A stretch of DNA of 64,000 nucleotides from Gp6-AA40 sp035711805 (lineage in GTDB: Bacteria; Acidobacteriota; Vicinamibacteria; Vicinamibacterales; UBA2999): contig DASTBV010000097.1 of NCBI GenBank assembly GCA_035711805.1, forward strand, positions 1-64,000, written 5' to 3'. Below the pieces are notes generated by a model. The model did no database searches and was not told where the DNA came from. It was given only the letters and a program-made list of their open reading frames with translations. Positions within the stretch are counted from its first letter, which is position 1, and each line of letters opens with the position of its first letter. The position numbers and the translations under genes were made by a program. Positions 33,450 to 42,148 of the stretch are shown here, piece by piece.

Positions 33450-34103
33450 CTATACCTCCACCTCCGCGAACGGATCGCCGGGCAGGACCTTCAGCGAGAT
33501 GCCGCGATTCTGCGGCTGCTCGTCCATGGCCGCCGCGACGTCGAGGTACGAGTCGCGTGTCGTCAGGGCACGTGGGACCATCAGGAAGACCTGCGTCGTA
33601 ATCGTCTGGGCGCCAAACCGGAACGAGTTGATGGGTGCGGAGAGCGGGCGAAGCGCATCGATCTGCTCACGTGTGCCGAAGAACAGCGCCTGGCTCGGAC
33701 AGACCGTGGCGCACATCGGCTTCTTGCCGACGCTCGATCGGTCGTAGCACATGTCGCACTTCATCATGATCCGGCGGTCTTCGTAGAGCTCCGGCACGCC
33801 GAACGGGCACGCCATGACGCAGTTGCCGCAGGCGATGCACCGCGGCTGGAGGGCGGACTGCACGACGCCGTCGCCCGTTCGCTTGATCGCGTCGGCGGGG
33901 CAGACCTCCGCACAGGTTGGCTGTTCGCAGTGCATGCAGATCACCGGAACGGTCTGCACGCTCTGCGGTCTGTCGACGTACTCGAGGTGAATCATCGATT
34001 CGCCTCGATGCGTGTCGCATTCCGTGCACGCCTGCACGCACGCCTGGCAGCCGATGCAGCGGTTCGGGTCGATGAAGAAGTGCAGATCGTCCGGCTTCGG
34101 CAT
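33450..34103 (-). CDS. Four-cluster 4Fe-4S ferredoxin subunit (NrfC/DmsB-like)
   Basis: 217 residues from the ATG at 34103 with AGGA upstream. Four Cys clusters are visible: CIGCQACVQACTEC (residues ~15-28), CMHCEQPTCAEVCP, CIACGNCVMACP and CDMCYDR...CATVCP. The arrangement is that of the electron-transfer subunit of complex iron-sulfur molybdoenzymes. No signal peptide is present, consistent with a cytoplasmic partner for the adjacent Mo subunit. It should pass electrons between the membrane cytochrome and the catalytic subunit. Confidence 0.93.
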   Translation of the reverse strand: MPKPDDLHFFIDPNRCIGCQACVQACTECDTHRGESMIHLEYVDRPQSVQTVPVICMHCEQPTCAEVCPADAIKRTGDGVVQSALQPRCIACGNCVMACPFGVPELYEDRRIMMKCDMCYDRSSVGKKPMCATVCPSQALFFGTREQIDALRPLSAPINSFRFGAQTITTQVFLMVPRALTTRDSYLDVAAAMDEQPQNRGISLKVLPGDPFAEVEV

Positions 34104-34111
34104 GCGGCGTC

Positions 34112-36385
34112 CTATTGCTGCGGCTCGAGTGTTGCCGCATAGTCGGGCGGCGCGTCGGCCCTGCGGACGCGACAGCCGCACACCTTGTATTGCGGGATCT
34201 TGCTGATCGGATCCTGCGCCGCCACGGTCAGCTGGTTGGCGCTCTTGCGGCCTGCCCAGTGATACGGGATGAAGATCGTGTCGGGCCGAATCGTCGTGAC
34301 CACCTGCGCGCGAAGCGTGATCGTTCCGCGCCGTGTCTCGGCCGTCGCCCAGTCGCCATCGCCGATCCGTAGCCTGTCCGCGAGCCGAGGGTGCATCTCG
34401 ATGCGCGGCTCCGCGTACTGGCGCACCAGCGGGCCGATGCGGCGCGTCTGCGTTCCCGACAGGAACTGGCTGACGACACGGCCGGTCGTCAGGTAGATCG
34501 GGTACTCCTCGTCCGCATCGTCCACGGGTACCCGATAGTCAGCTACGTTGAACCGCGCCCGGCCATCGGGGAAGTAGAACGGCCCCGTCCCTTTCGCGAC
34601 CGGGTTGTAGCTGCCGCGTTCGAACAGCCGCGGTGTGCCGGGATGGTCGTCGATCGGCGCGCCGGTGGCGGGGTCCTCGCTGTAGCAAGGCCAGAACACA
34701 CCGAGCTGCGCGGTAATCTTCTCGTACGTGACGCCCGAATAATCCGCGACGCCGCCTTTGCTGGCGACGCGAAGCTCCTCGAAGATCTCGCGCGGATGGG
34801 CGAAGGTGAACCCGGCCGGCCGGCCAAGCGCGCGCGCGATGTCCTGGATGATGCGCCAGTCCTGCCGGGCATCGCCCGGGCAGTCAACCGCCTTGTTGAT
34901 CTTGATGATGCGCCCTTCGACCTGTGTGACCGTCCCTTCGTCTTCCTCGTGCAGGCTCCCCGGCAGGACGACGTCGGCGTGCCACGCGGTGTCGTTCAAG
35001 AAGAAGTCGATGGCGGCGTAGAACTCGAGCTTCTCCAGGCATCGCGTGACGAAGGTGTTGTCCGGCAGCGAGACCTTCGGGTTGAAGCAGATCGACAGCA
35101 GTCCTTTGATCTCGCCGCGGTCGATCTTGCGGAAGAGCTCGTAGGCGTCCACGCCGGGACCCGGCAGATCCGGCTCGTCGATCCCCCACACGCCGGCGAT
35201 GTACCGGCGGTGTTCCGGGTTGCTGATGTCGCGCCACCCGGGCAGCTGGTCGCACTTCTGCCCATGCTCGCGGCCGCCCTGTCCGTTGGCCTGGCCGACG
35301 ATCGTTCCGTAGCCGCTTTTTGCCTTGCCGATCCGCCCTGACGCGAGGACGAGATTGATCGTGCCGAGGGCGTTCTGCACGCCGTTGGAGTGGTGCTCGA
35401 TGCCGCGGGCGTGAAACAGGAAGCTCGTCTTCGCCGTGCCCCACCATTCTGCGGCCTGCATCAGCGCGCGCTGCGGCACGCCCGTGACGTCGGCCGTGCG
35501 CGCGAGCGTCCAGTCGCGGCAATACGCTGCGACCTGCTCGAAGCCGGATGTGTGCTCACGAATGAAGGCGTGGTCGAGCCAATCCCGCTCGATCATGACC
35601 TGCAGCACACCGGCGAAGAGAGCCGCGTCGCGGCCGGGTTTCACCGGCAGGTACAGATCGCACATCCGCGCAATCGGCGTGATGCGCGGATCCTGGACGA
35701 TCACCCTCGCGCCCTGCTCGCGCGCCTGCCAGACGTAGTTCGTGGTGATGGGCGAGCACTCGGCCACGTTCGAACCGGCGACCCAGATGACCTCGGTGCC
35801 GACCATGTCTGACCACGGATTCGTCGTGCGGTCGATGCCGAAGGCCTTCTTGTTGGCGGCGCCGGCGCTGACCATGCACAGGCGGCCGTTGTAATCGATG
35901 AACGGCGTCCGCAGGCAGACGCGTGCGAACTTGCCGAGCAGATAGGTCTTTTCCGTCGTCAGGCTCGCGCCGCCGAGGACGCCGATCGCCTCCCGGCCGT
36001 AGGTCTGCTGGATACGAGCGATCTCCCCAGCGACGCGCGCGATCGCCTCATCGTACGGAAGGGGACTGAAGCCCGACGTCGATGCCGGGTCGCGCCGCAG
36101 CGCCGTGACGAGCCGATCGGGATGCGATCCCTGCAGATACCGTTTGACGCCCTTCGGGCAGAGCATCCCGCGATTGAACGGGAACTCCTCCCACGGCTCG
36201 AACCCGATCACCTCGTTGCCGCGAACCTTGAGCTGAATGCCGCATTGCTGTCCGCAGAAGCAGCAATGCGTCTTCACGAGCCGGTCCGGTTCCACGCTGG
36301 TCGAGAGCCGCGCTCCGGTCATCGACGACAGATGCGGGCCGAAGCGTTCGATGATGCGCAGTGGTTCAGCAGGGAGTTCTGCCAC
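34112..36385 (-). CDS. Molybdopterin oxidoreductase, nitrate-reductase (Nas/Nap) type
   Basis: 757 residues. The N-terminal [4Fe-4S] motif is CCFCGQQC...GMLCPKG (residues ~42-78). NGRLCMVSAG near residue 168 supplies the Cys expected to bind molybdenum in Nap/Nas nitrate reductases. The bis-MGD-binding C-terminal domain starts near YPIYLTTGRVVSQFLSGTQTRR. There is no Tat signal, so it is probably cytoplasmic like NasC/NarB. The neighbouring NarK-type transporter supports nitrate as substrate; formate dehydrogenase-like activity is a weaker alternative. Confidence 0.88.
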   Translation of the reverse strand: MAELPAEPLRIIERFGPHLSSMTGARLSTSVEPDRLVKTHCCFCGQQCGIQLKVRGNEVIGFEPWEEFPFNRGMLCPKGVKRYLQGSHPDRLVTALRRDPASTSGFSPLPYDEAIARVAGEIARIQQTYGREAIGVLGGASLTTEKTYLLGKFARVCLRTPFIDYNGRLCMVSAGAANKKAFGIDRTTNPWSDMVGTEVIWVAGSNVAECSPITTNYVWQAREQGARVIVQDPRITPIARMCDLYLPVKPGRDAALFAGVLQVMIERDWLDHAFIREHTSGFEQVAAYCRDWTLARTADVTGVPQRALMQAAEWWGTAKTSFLFHARGIEHHSNGVQNALGTINLVLASGRIGKAKSGYGTIVGQANGQGGREHGQKCDQLPGWRDISNPEHRRYIAGVWGIDEPDLPGPGVDAYELFRKIDRGEIKGLLSICFNPKVSLPDNTFVTRCLEKLEFYAAIDFFLNDTAWHADVVLPGSLHEEDEGTVTQVEGRIIKINKAVDCPGDARQDWRIIQDIARALGRPAGFTFAHPREIFEELRVASKGGVADYSGVTYEKITAQLGVFWPCYSEDPATGAPIDDHPGTPRLFERGSYNPVAKGTGPFYFPDGRARFNVADYRVPVDDADEEYPIYLTTGRVVSQFLSGTQTRRIGPLVRQYAEPRIEMHPRLADRLRIGDGDWATAETRRGTITLRAQVVTTIRPDTIFIPYHWAGRKSANQLTVAAQDPISKIPQYKVCGCRVRRADAPPDYAATLEPQQ

Positions 36386-36386
36386 G

Positions 36387-38612
36387 TTACCTCGGCTCCG
36401 CGCGGCTGTTCAGGTACTCACGCCACAACGCGCCCTGTGCCAGTCCGAACAGCGCGCGTCGGCATCTGGGACAGATCTCCTGATAGTGACCATCCGGCAG
36501 CTCGTACCTGAATCCCAGTTCCTGCTCGACCGCCGTGAGGTCGCGGATCATCGTCAGCGACGCGAACGGCTGGCCGCATCGGCGGCACAGCGCCTGTCGT
36601 TCGCGGTTGCCGGCGTCCTTGTAGAACCCGACACCAAGCTGCGCGGGCCGCTGGAAGACGTGAAACAGCTTGCCGAACGGCAGCCACAGCAGCGTGAGGA
36701 TGACCGTCACGGCGTGGAGAATGGCCAGAAACTCGTACGCGTATCCGCGCATCCAGGTGTAACTGGCGGTCAACATCAGCCCCGTGATGCTGATCGCAAA
36801 CAGCAGCAGCAGCGGAAGGATGTCCTGTCCGAACTGCTGCACGGCCACGGCCCCGTGATCCGTCATGCGGCGCCGGAAGGCGATCATCACACCGGCGATG
36901 ACGAGAAACGATGACCACACCAGTCCGTGGAAGATCACGAAGGCGGCGACGGAGTCGACCGGAAAGTCGCCCGCGGGGAGGCCAAACACAAATGTGCGAT
37001 AGGTCTCGAGATCGCCGGGCACCGTTTCGAAGTGGATCCATCCCCAGACGAGCGGGAAGGTGATGGCCGCCGCCAGAACGCAGCCCCACATGATCAGCCA
37101 GTGGGCGAGACCGCGCAGCCGGCCGCGTCTGAAGATGTAGGCATTGGCCGCGAATTCGACGGCCGCCCGCCGCGCCAGCCTCAGCGTGTTGCGCCCCACT
37201 GAGGCACGCGCGAAGAAGGCCTGCCACCCCCGCCGCCAATACAGGCGGGTCGGCGGCCGGTGCAGCCACATCGCGTAGCGATAGGTGATGCCGAAGGCGG
37301 CGAACAGCGTCGCGAACGTGTAGCTGATCAGCGCCGCGTCAAAGTGCTGCAGCCGGCGGGAGCCGACGACGATGGCGGCGGCGAGTCCGGCCGTGACGAG
37401 TGCCGCCCAGACGCCGGCGCGCACGCGCTCGAGCGCCTGACGGGCCGCCGGCGGGAGCGCGCGCGTCCATTCGACATCGGCCGGGTGGAAAACCCGCTGG
37501 TTCAGGAATCGAAGCGCGAGCGCCACAGCCGCCAACAACACGAAGCCCGGCCAGATCACGCCGAGGTGATCGCGGAAGACGCCCAGCAGCAGCGGCGGGA
37601 AGAAGCCGCCAAGGCCGCCGAGCGCGCCGACCAGTCCCGTGACCGTACCGGTGTCTTTCGGGAAACGCTCCGGCACGAGCTTGAAGACCGCGCCGTTGCC
37701 CAGGCCGAAGAGCAGCGCGCAGGCGAGCGCGCCGACCGTGAACGGCACGATCGACGGCCACGTCAGCAGGAGCGAGAAGGCGGTGACCCCGCCGAAGACC
37801 CACGACAGCACCTGGGCGCCGCCGACACGATCGGCGAGCCAGCCGCCAACCGGGCGCATCAGCGTGGCCAGGACCACGAACCCCGCGGCTCGCAGGCCGG
37901 CATCGGCGGGCACCAGGCCGAATTGCGCACGCAGCAGCGTCGGCAGGTAGATCGAGAACGCGACGAATCCGCCGAAGGTCAGGAAATAGAAGGCGCCGAG
38001 GAGCCATGCCGTCGGCGCGCGGCGCAGGACGGCGACCATCGCTGCCGCCGTCGCGGGTCGGCCTGTCGAGACGGGATTGCGCGCCAGCAAGGCATACGCA
38101 ATGGCCCAGGCGAGGAGCATCGCGCCGGTGCCTTGAAAGACGCGCGCCCAGCCCACACTCGCGGCGACGACGGGCGCAACGAAGACAGCGAGCGACTGAC
38201 CCATCGTCCCGAGGCCGTAGATCCCGAGCGCGGTGCCCTGCCGTGCCGGCGCCGTCCAGCGCGAGACGAACGCCGCGCCGACGGCAAACGAGGAGCCGGC
38301 CATGCCGATCAGGAAGGCGGCAACGAGGAGTGCGCCGTAGCTGCCGGTCAATGAGACGACGAACGCGGCGAGACCGGAGAACGCGAGCAGCGCGGTGAAG
38401 ACCAGCCGTCCGCCGAACCGATCCGTCAGCATGCCCATCGGCAGCCGCGCCAGCGATCCCAGCAGCACAGGGACGGCGACCAGCAGCGCGGTCTGCGAAG
38501 CGCTCAGGCCGTAGAGTGCGGTGAAGGTTGACGCCAGTCCGCCAACGAGCCCCCAGGCCGCAAACGACAGGGCGAAGGAGATCGTCGCCAGGACCAACGC
38601 CGGCACGCGCAT
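36387..38612 (-). CDS. Fusion: NarK-type nitrate/nitrite transporter + cytochrome b-like membrane domain + zinc ribbon
   Basis: 741 residues. Residues 1-375 are a 12-helix MFS domain with both nitrate signatures (GMAGSSFAVGAAFVSRW near 98 and FGLGNGAVFKLVP...GTVTGLVGALGGLGGFFPP near 285-325). Residues ~400-680 add about six helices with well-placed His residues (AHWLIMWG, IFHGLVW, ILHAVTVI, KLFHVFQRP) that could ligate haem b, like a NarI-type quinol oxidase. The last ~60 residues carry CRRC and CPRC, a zinc ribbon. Transport and quinol oxidation in one chain is unusual. First gene of the operon; its stop is 2 bp from the next start. Confidence 0.85.
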   Translation of the reverse strand: MRVPALVLATISFALSFAAWGLVGGLASTFTALYGLSASQTALLVAVPVLLGSLARLPMGMLTDRFGGRLVFTALLAFSGLAAFVVSLTGSYGALLVAAFLIGMAGSSFAVGAAFVSRWTAPARQGTALGIYGLGTMGQSLAVFVAPVVAASVGWARVFQGTGAMLLAWAIAYALLARNPVSTGRPATAAAMVAVLRRAPTAWLLGAFYFLTFGGFVAFSIYLPTLLRAQFGLVPADAGLRAAGFVVLATLMRPVGGWLADRVGGAQVLSWVFGGVTAFSLLLTWPSIVPFTVGALACALLFGLGNGAVFKLVPERFPKDTGTVTGLVGALGGLGGFFPPLLLGVFRDHLGVIWPGFVLLAAVALALRFLNQRVFHPADVEWTRALPPAARQALERVRAGVWAALVTAGLAAAIVVGSRRLQHFDAALISYTFATLFAAFGITYRYAMWLHRPPTRLYWRRGWQAFFARASVGRNTLRLARRAAVEFAANAYIFRRGRLRGLAHWLIMWGCVLAAAITFPLVWGWIHFETVPGDLETYRTFVFGLPAGDFPVDSVAAFVIFHGLVWSSFLVIAGVMIAFRRRMTDHGAVAVQQFGQDILPLLLLFAISITGLMLTASYTWMRGYAYEFLAILHAVTVILTLLWLPFGKLFHVFQRPAQLGVGFYKDAGNRERQALCRRCGQPFASLTMIRDLTAVEQELGFRYELPDGHYQEICPRCRRALFGLAQGALWREYLNSRAEPR

Positions 38613-38636
38613 GCCCCTAGATTACTTCGCTCATCC

Positions 38637-38663
38637 CAACTACCAACTACCAACTACCAACTA
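38637..38663 (+). repeat. 7-bp tandem array CAACTAC, about four units
   Basis: CAACTAC x3 plus CAACTA. It lies in the divergent gap between the nitrate-reductase-like operon and the cytochrome genes. Related GTTGGTAGT sequences flank the ZIP gene at 61.3 and 62.1 kb. Confidence 0.9.
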
Positions 38664-38687
38664 GAGAGACAGAGTCTCAGTTCAAGT

Positions 38688-38706
38688 CTCAAGCTTCGTG
38701 CTTGAG
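38688..38706 (+). other. Hairpin in the leader of the cytochrome-barrel gene
   Basis: CTCAAGC-TTCGT-GCTTGAG, a 7-bp perfect stem, 27 bp before the ATG at 38734. It may be a leader structure or leftover repeat; its role is unknown. Confidence 0.4.
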
Positions 38707-38733
38707 AACCGCGCGTGCTAGCGTGCGCAGTCG

Positions 38734-39849
38734 ATGCCACTCCCTCGGTTCTCAGTCGTCGTGTGTGCCGGAGCGCTGTCGCTGCTGCTCGCCGCCGCCG
38801 CGGATGCGCAGACAACGAAGCCGGAACGCTCCGGAGAGGAACTGTACCGCTTTGCGTGCGCAGCCTGTCACGGCGCGGATGGGACCGGCGCCCCGCAATC
38901 GCAGGTCGGCTTTGACGACCCGCTGCCGGATTTCACCGACTGCTCCTTCAACACACCCGAAGCGGCGGCTGACTGGTTTGCCGTCGCCCACGATGGCGGC
39001 CCCGTTCGCGCGTTCAGCCGGCGAATGCCCGCGTTTGGCGGGGCGCTCACTGCCGCCGAACTCGAACGGTCCGTCAACTACGTACGCGGGTTCTGCGAAG
39101 ACGGGGCATGGCCGCGCGGCGATCTCAATTTCCCTCGGGCGCTGGTGACGGAAAAGGCCTTCCCCGAGAACGAGGCGCTCGTCACGACCGCGATTCAGAC
39201 AGGATCATCTCGCGAGGTGACCAACGCGGTGATTTACGAGCGGCGGCTCGGCGCGCGCAGTCAGTGGGAGGTGCAGATCCCGCTGACGATGCAGGCGGCC
39301 GAGGGCAGCCAGTGGCGGCGTGGACTTGGCGACGTCGCCGTCGCAGTCAAGCACGTCCTTTTTCACAGCATGAACAGCGGCACCATCGTCAGCGCGGCGG
39401 GAGAGGTGCTGCTGCCGACAGGCAAGGAGAGCGAGGGGCTTGGCTCAGGGGTGATGAAGTTCGAGCCGTTCATTGCGGCCGGGCAGATGCTTGGCAGCAG
39501 CTCGTTTGTCCAGACGCAGGCGGGTGCCGAGATTCCGCGGAAGCGGGACCGGGCCGAGACAGAGGCGTTCTGGCGTGGAGCGGTCGGAACGACGTTCGTG
39601 CAGGGTGAATTCGGGCGGAGCTGGACGCCAATCGTCGAGCTGACCGCGCTGCGCGAGCTCGAACGCGGCCGCCCCGTCGAATGGGATCTCGTTCCTCAGC
39701 TTCAGGTATCACTCAGCAAACGTCAGCACATCCTCCTGAGCGGCGGCGTGCGCATTCCGCTGAACGAACGTGGGGAGCGTCACACGCAGGTCTTGACCTA
39801 CGTGCTGTGGGACTGGTTCGACGGCGGGCTCAGGGACGGCTGGCGATGA
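38734..39849 (+). CDS. Cytochrome c-beta-barrel fusion protein
   Basis: 371 residues. A signal peptide (residues 1-25, ending ADAQ) precedes a monohaem cytochrome c domain (haem motif CAACH near residue 42, distal Met likely in RRMPAFGG near 91, to ~residue 115). From ~125 to the end the sequence is amphipathic beta strands (EVTNAVIYERRLGARSQWEVQIPL...VAVKHVLFH...ILLSGGVRIPLNERG), like outer-membrane transporter-type barrels. A haem domain joined to a barrel suggests electron transfer at the outer membrane. It overlaps the pentahaem gene as ATGA. Confidence 0.78.
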   Translation: MPLPRFSVVVCAGALSLLLAAAADAQTTKPERSGEELYRFACAACHGADGTGAPQSQVGFDDPLPDFTDCSFNTPEAAADWFAVAHDGGPVRAFSRRMPAFGGALTAAELERSVNYVRGFCEDGAWPRGDLNFPRALVTEKAFPENEALVTTAIQTGSSREVTNAVIYERRLGARSQWEVQIPLTMQAAEGSQWRRGLGDVAVAVKHVLFHSMNSGTIVSAAGEVLLPTGKESEGLGSGVMKFEPFIAAGQMLGSSSFVQTQAGAEIPRKRDRAETEAFWRGAVGTTFVQGEFGRSWTPIVELTALRELERGRPVEWDLVPQLQVSLSKRQHILLSGGVRIPLNERGERHTQVLTYVLWDWFDGGLRDGWR

Positions 39850-41495
39850 GACGGCACCACTTTCTCCTCATCGCGGCCGCTGCCGTCTGGGCGACGGCCA
39901 TCACCGGACAGCCGAGCGTCACGGCGCAGGGCGGGCCGTCGGCAACGGCGCACCAGGGTGTCGAGTTCGCGACCTCGGAGAACTGCCTGGCCTGCCACAA
40001 CGGCATGACAACGCGCAGCGGCGAGGATGTATCGATCGGCGTCGCCTGGCGGGCGTCGATGATGGCCAACTCGGCGCGCGATCCGTACTGGCAGGCCTCG
40101 GTGCGGCGCGAGACGCTGGACCACACGTCACACGCCGATGCCATCCAGGACGAGTGCGCGATTTGCCACATGCCGATGGCGCGTACGGCGGCGCATGCCG
40201 CCGGAGGCCGCGGACGCGTATTCGCGATCGCTCCGGGCTCGGGCGGCACTTCTGAAGAACACCAGCTCGCCGCCGACGGCGTGTCGTGCACCTTGTGCCA
40301 TCAGATCGGCCCCGATCGCCTCGGCACGCGCGAGAGCTTCGTCGGCGGGTTTGTGCTGGGCCGCCGGACCGCGGACGGCTTGCCCATGTTCGGCCCCTAC
40401 GACGTCGAGGCCGGCGTGAAACGGACGATGCATTCGGCGACGGATGCGGTGCCGTCGAAATCCGAGCACATGCGGCAGTCGGAAGTATGCGCGACATGCC
40501 ACACGCTGTACACGGAAGCGTACGGTCCGGCAGGAGAGGTCGTCGGCTCGCTACCCGAGCAGATGCCGTACCTCGAGTGGCGGCATAGCACGTTCGCCCG
40601 CGACGGTGAGGGCGGCCGCAGCTGTCAGTCGTGCCACATGCCGGACGTCGAGTCGGTCCCGATTGCGTCGGTACTCGGCGAGCCGCGCGAGCGGCTGGCT
40701 CGCCATACGTTCCTCGGCGGCAACTTCTTCATGCTGCGGATGCTGAATCATTTCCGATCGCAGCTCGGCGTCACCGCTCCAGCCGCAGAACTCACCGCCG
40801 CTGCGGACGCCACGCTGCGGCAGCTCGCCTCCGACACCGCGCAGATCGCCATTACGCGTGCGGCCATCGCCGGGCGGCGCCTGGAGGCCGAGGTCGCCGT
40901 TCGCAATCTCACCGGGCATAAGCTGCCGACGGGGTATCCCTCCCGTCGCGTCTGGGTGCATCTGACCGTCCGTGATGCCTCTGGTGCCGTTGTATTCGAG
41001 TCCGGTGCGGTGGACGAGGCGGGACGGATCGCCGGTAACGACAACGATGCCGATGCGCGAAGGCTCGAACCGCATTTCGAAGAGATTCGGGGGGCCGACC
41101 AGGTGCAGATCTACGAGGCGATCATCGCCGGACGTGACGGTGCAGTCACGACCGGCCTTCTCACCGCCACGCAGTATGTGAAGGACAATCGTCTGCTGCC
41201 GCGCGGATTCGATAAAGCCAGCGCCGCGGCGGATATCACGGTCCACGGCGGGGCGTTGCGCGACGGCGATTTCACCGACGCCGGCGACCGCGTTCGCTAC
41301 AACGTTGCCGTGACGGGGACCGGTCCGTACGCCATCGAAGCGGAACTGCGCTATCAGCCGATTGCGTTCAGGTGGGCCGACAACCTGCGCGGCTACGATG
41401 CCCCCGAGCCGCGCCGGTTCGTCTCGTACTACGACACGATGTCGGCCTCATCGTCGACAGTGCTGGCAAGCGCGTCAACGCGGCTCGTTGAGTAA
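39846..41495 (+). CDS. Pentahaem c-type cytochrome
   Basis: 549 residues with a signal peptide (residues 1-28). Five CxxCH haem motifs are visible: CLACH, CAICH, CTLCH, CATCH and CQSCH, all within the first ~280 residues. The spacing resembles cytochrome c554-like multihaem proteins. After the last haem a family-typical LARHTFLGGNFFMLRML leads to a beta-rich C-terminal domain (residues ~330-549). It probably sits in the periplasm and exchanges electrons with the cytochrome-barrel fusion, to which it is translationally coupled. Confidence 0.88.
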   Translation: MRRHHFLLIAAAAVWATAITGQPSVTAQGGPSATAHQGVEFATSENCLACHNGMTTRSGEDVSIGVAWRASMMANSARDPYWQASVRRETLDHTSHADAIQDECAICHMPMARTAAHAAGGRGRVFAIAPGSGGTSEEHQLAADGVSCTLCHQIGPDRLGTRESFVGGFVLGRRTADGLPMFGPYDVEAGVKRTMHSATDAVPSKSEHMRQSEVCATCHTLYTEAYGPAGEVVGSLPEQMPYLEWRHSTFARDGEGGRSCQSCHMPDVESVPIASVLGEPRERLARHTFLGGNFFMLRMLNHFRSQLGVTAPAAELTAAADATLRQLASDTAQIAITRAAIAGRRLEAEVAVRNLTGHKLPTGYPSRRVWVHLTVRDASGAVVFESGAVDEAGRIAGNDNDADARRLEPHFEEIRGADQVQIYEAIIAGRDGAVTTGLLTATQYVKDNRLLPRGFDKASAAADITVHGGALRDGDFTDAGDRVRYNVAVTGTGPYAIEAELRYQPIAFRWADNLRGYDAPEPRRFVSYYDTMSASSSTVLASASTRLVE

Positions 41496-41640
41496 ACGGA
41501 GAGATACGGAGGAAACGGTCTCACAGGAGGAACGAAGTAACGGAGACGAACGGAGCTTTCTTTAACCACGAAGGGCACGAAGATCACGAAGGGATTACGG
41601 CCGTCCGATTGGCCGTTGCCTCCGTCACCTCCCGGCCTTG
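41496..41640. repeat. ACGGAG and CACGAAGGG repeat region
   Basis: 41496-41552 holds spaced ACGGAG/GGAGG units, 41564-41591 has three CACGAAGGG-type 9-bp units, and 41630-41640 a partial inverse (CTCCGTCACCTCC). It separates the cytochrome operon from the convergent TonB operon. No gene is seen in it. Confidence 0.75.
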
Positions 41641-41644
41641 CAAC

Positions 41645-42145
41645 TCAGAACGCGTTGCCGAGAAACGGCAGCATGCGTCCGAAGTAGAGCACGAGGAACC
41701 ACGACGCCATCGACACGGCGCCCGCCAGCTTGAAGGACACGGGTGTTTTCTCGCCCGCCGGCAGCCTCAGCATCCGTTCACCCTGGGTCGTTTCGAAGAT
41801 CACCACGTTGACGATTGCCACCAGGAGAAACAGCAGCTTCCCGTACCATGCTGGATTCCCGATGTATTGATCGGGCGCGCCGACGAAGAACAGGACGCCC
41901 GTGACGACGTTGATCGCGATGCCGAGTGCCGCCCACTTTCTGACCTGCATCACCGCCGAAACGGATATCGATTTGAGAAAACCCATCAGGCGCAGGTCGA
42001 TCAGACCGGCGCCGCCGATGAGGAGCGCCAAGCCGACGAAGTGAAAGGCTTCCGAGACCGGCCACGCCCACTGCGACGTCGTCATCGCGTGGGATATCCA
42101 CGTGCTTTTGAGCCACACGACAAGCGCTTCGCCCACGGCAGTCAT
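41645..42145 (-). CDS. DUF6644-like membrane protein, copy 2
   Basis: 166 residues with four membrane helices (FHFVGLALLIGGAGLIDLRLMG, WAALGIAINVVTGVLFFVG, LLFLLVAIVNVVIF, VSMASWFLVLYFGRML). A His and Asp in the first two helices (SEAFHFVG, LIDLRLMG) are shared with copy 1 just upstream. Paired DUF6644-like proteins may form a heterodimer; function is unknown, and a membrane redox or haem role is possible. Last gene of the TonB-led operon. Confidence 0.7.
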   Translation of the reverse strand: MTAVGEALVVWLKSTWISHAMTTSQWAWPVSEAFHFVGLALLIGGAGLIDLRLMGFLKSISVSAVMQVRKWAALGIAINVVTGVLFFVGAPDQYIGNPAWYGKLLFLLVAIVNVVIFETTQGERMLRLPAGEKTPVSFKLAGAVSMASWFLVLYFGRMLPFLGNAF

Positions 42146-42148
42146 CTC

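Noticed and set aside
39470..39712. Short antisense frame within the cytochrome-barrel gene
   Set aside because: It is Arg/Ser-rich with no start signal and is a shadow of a well-supported gene.
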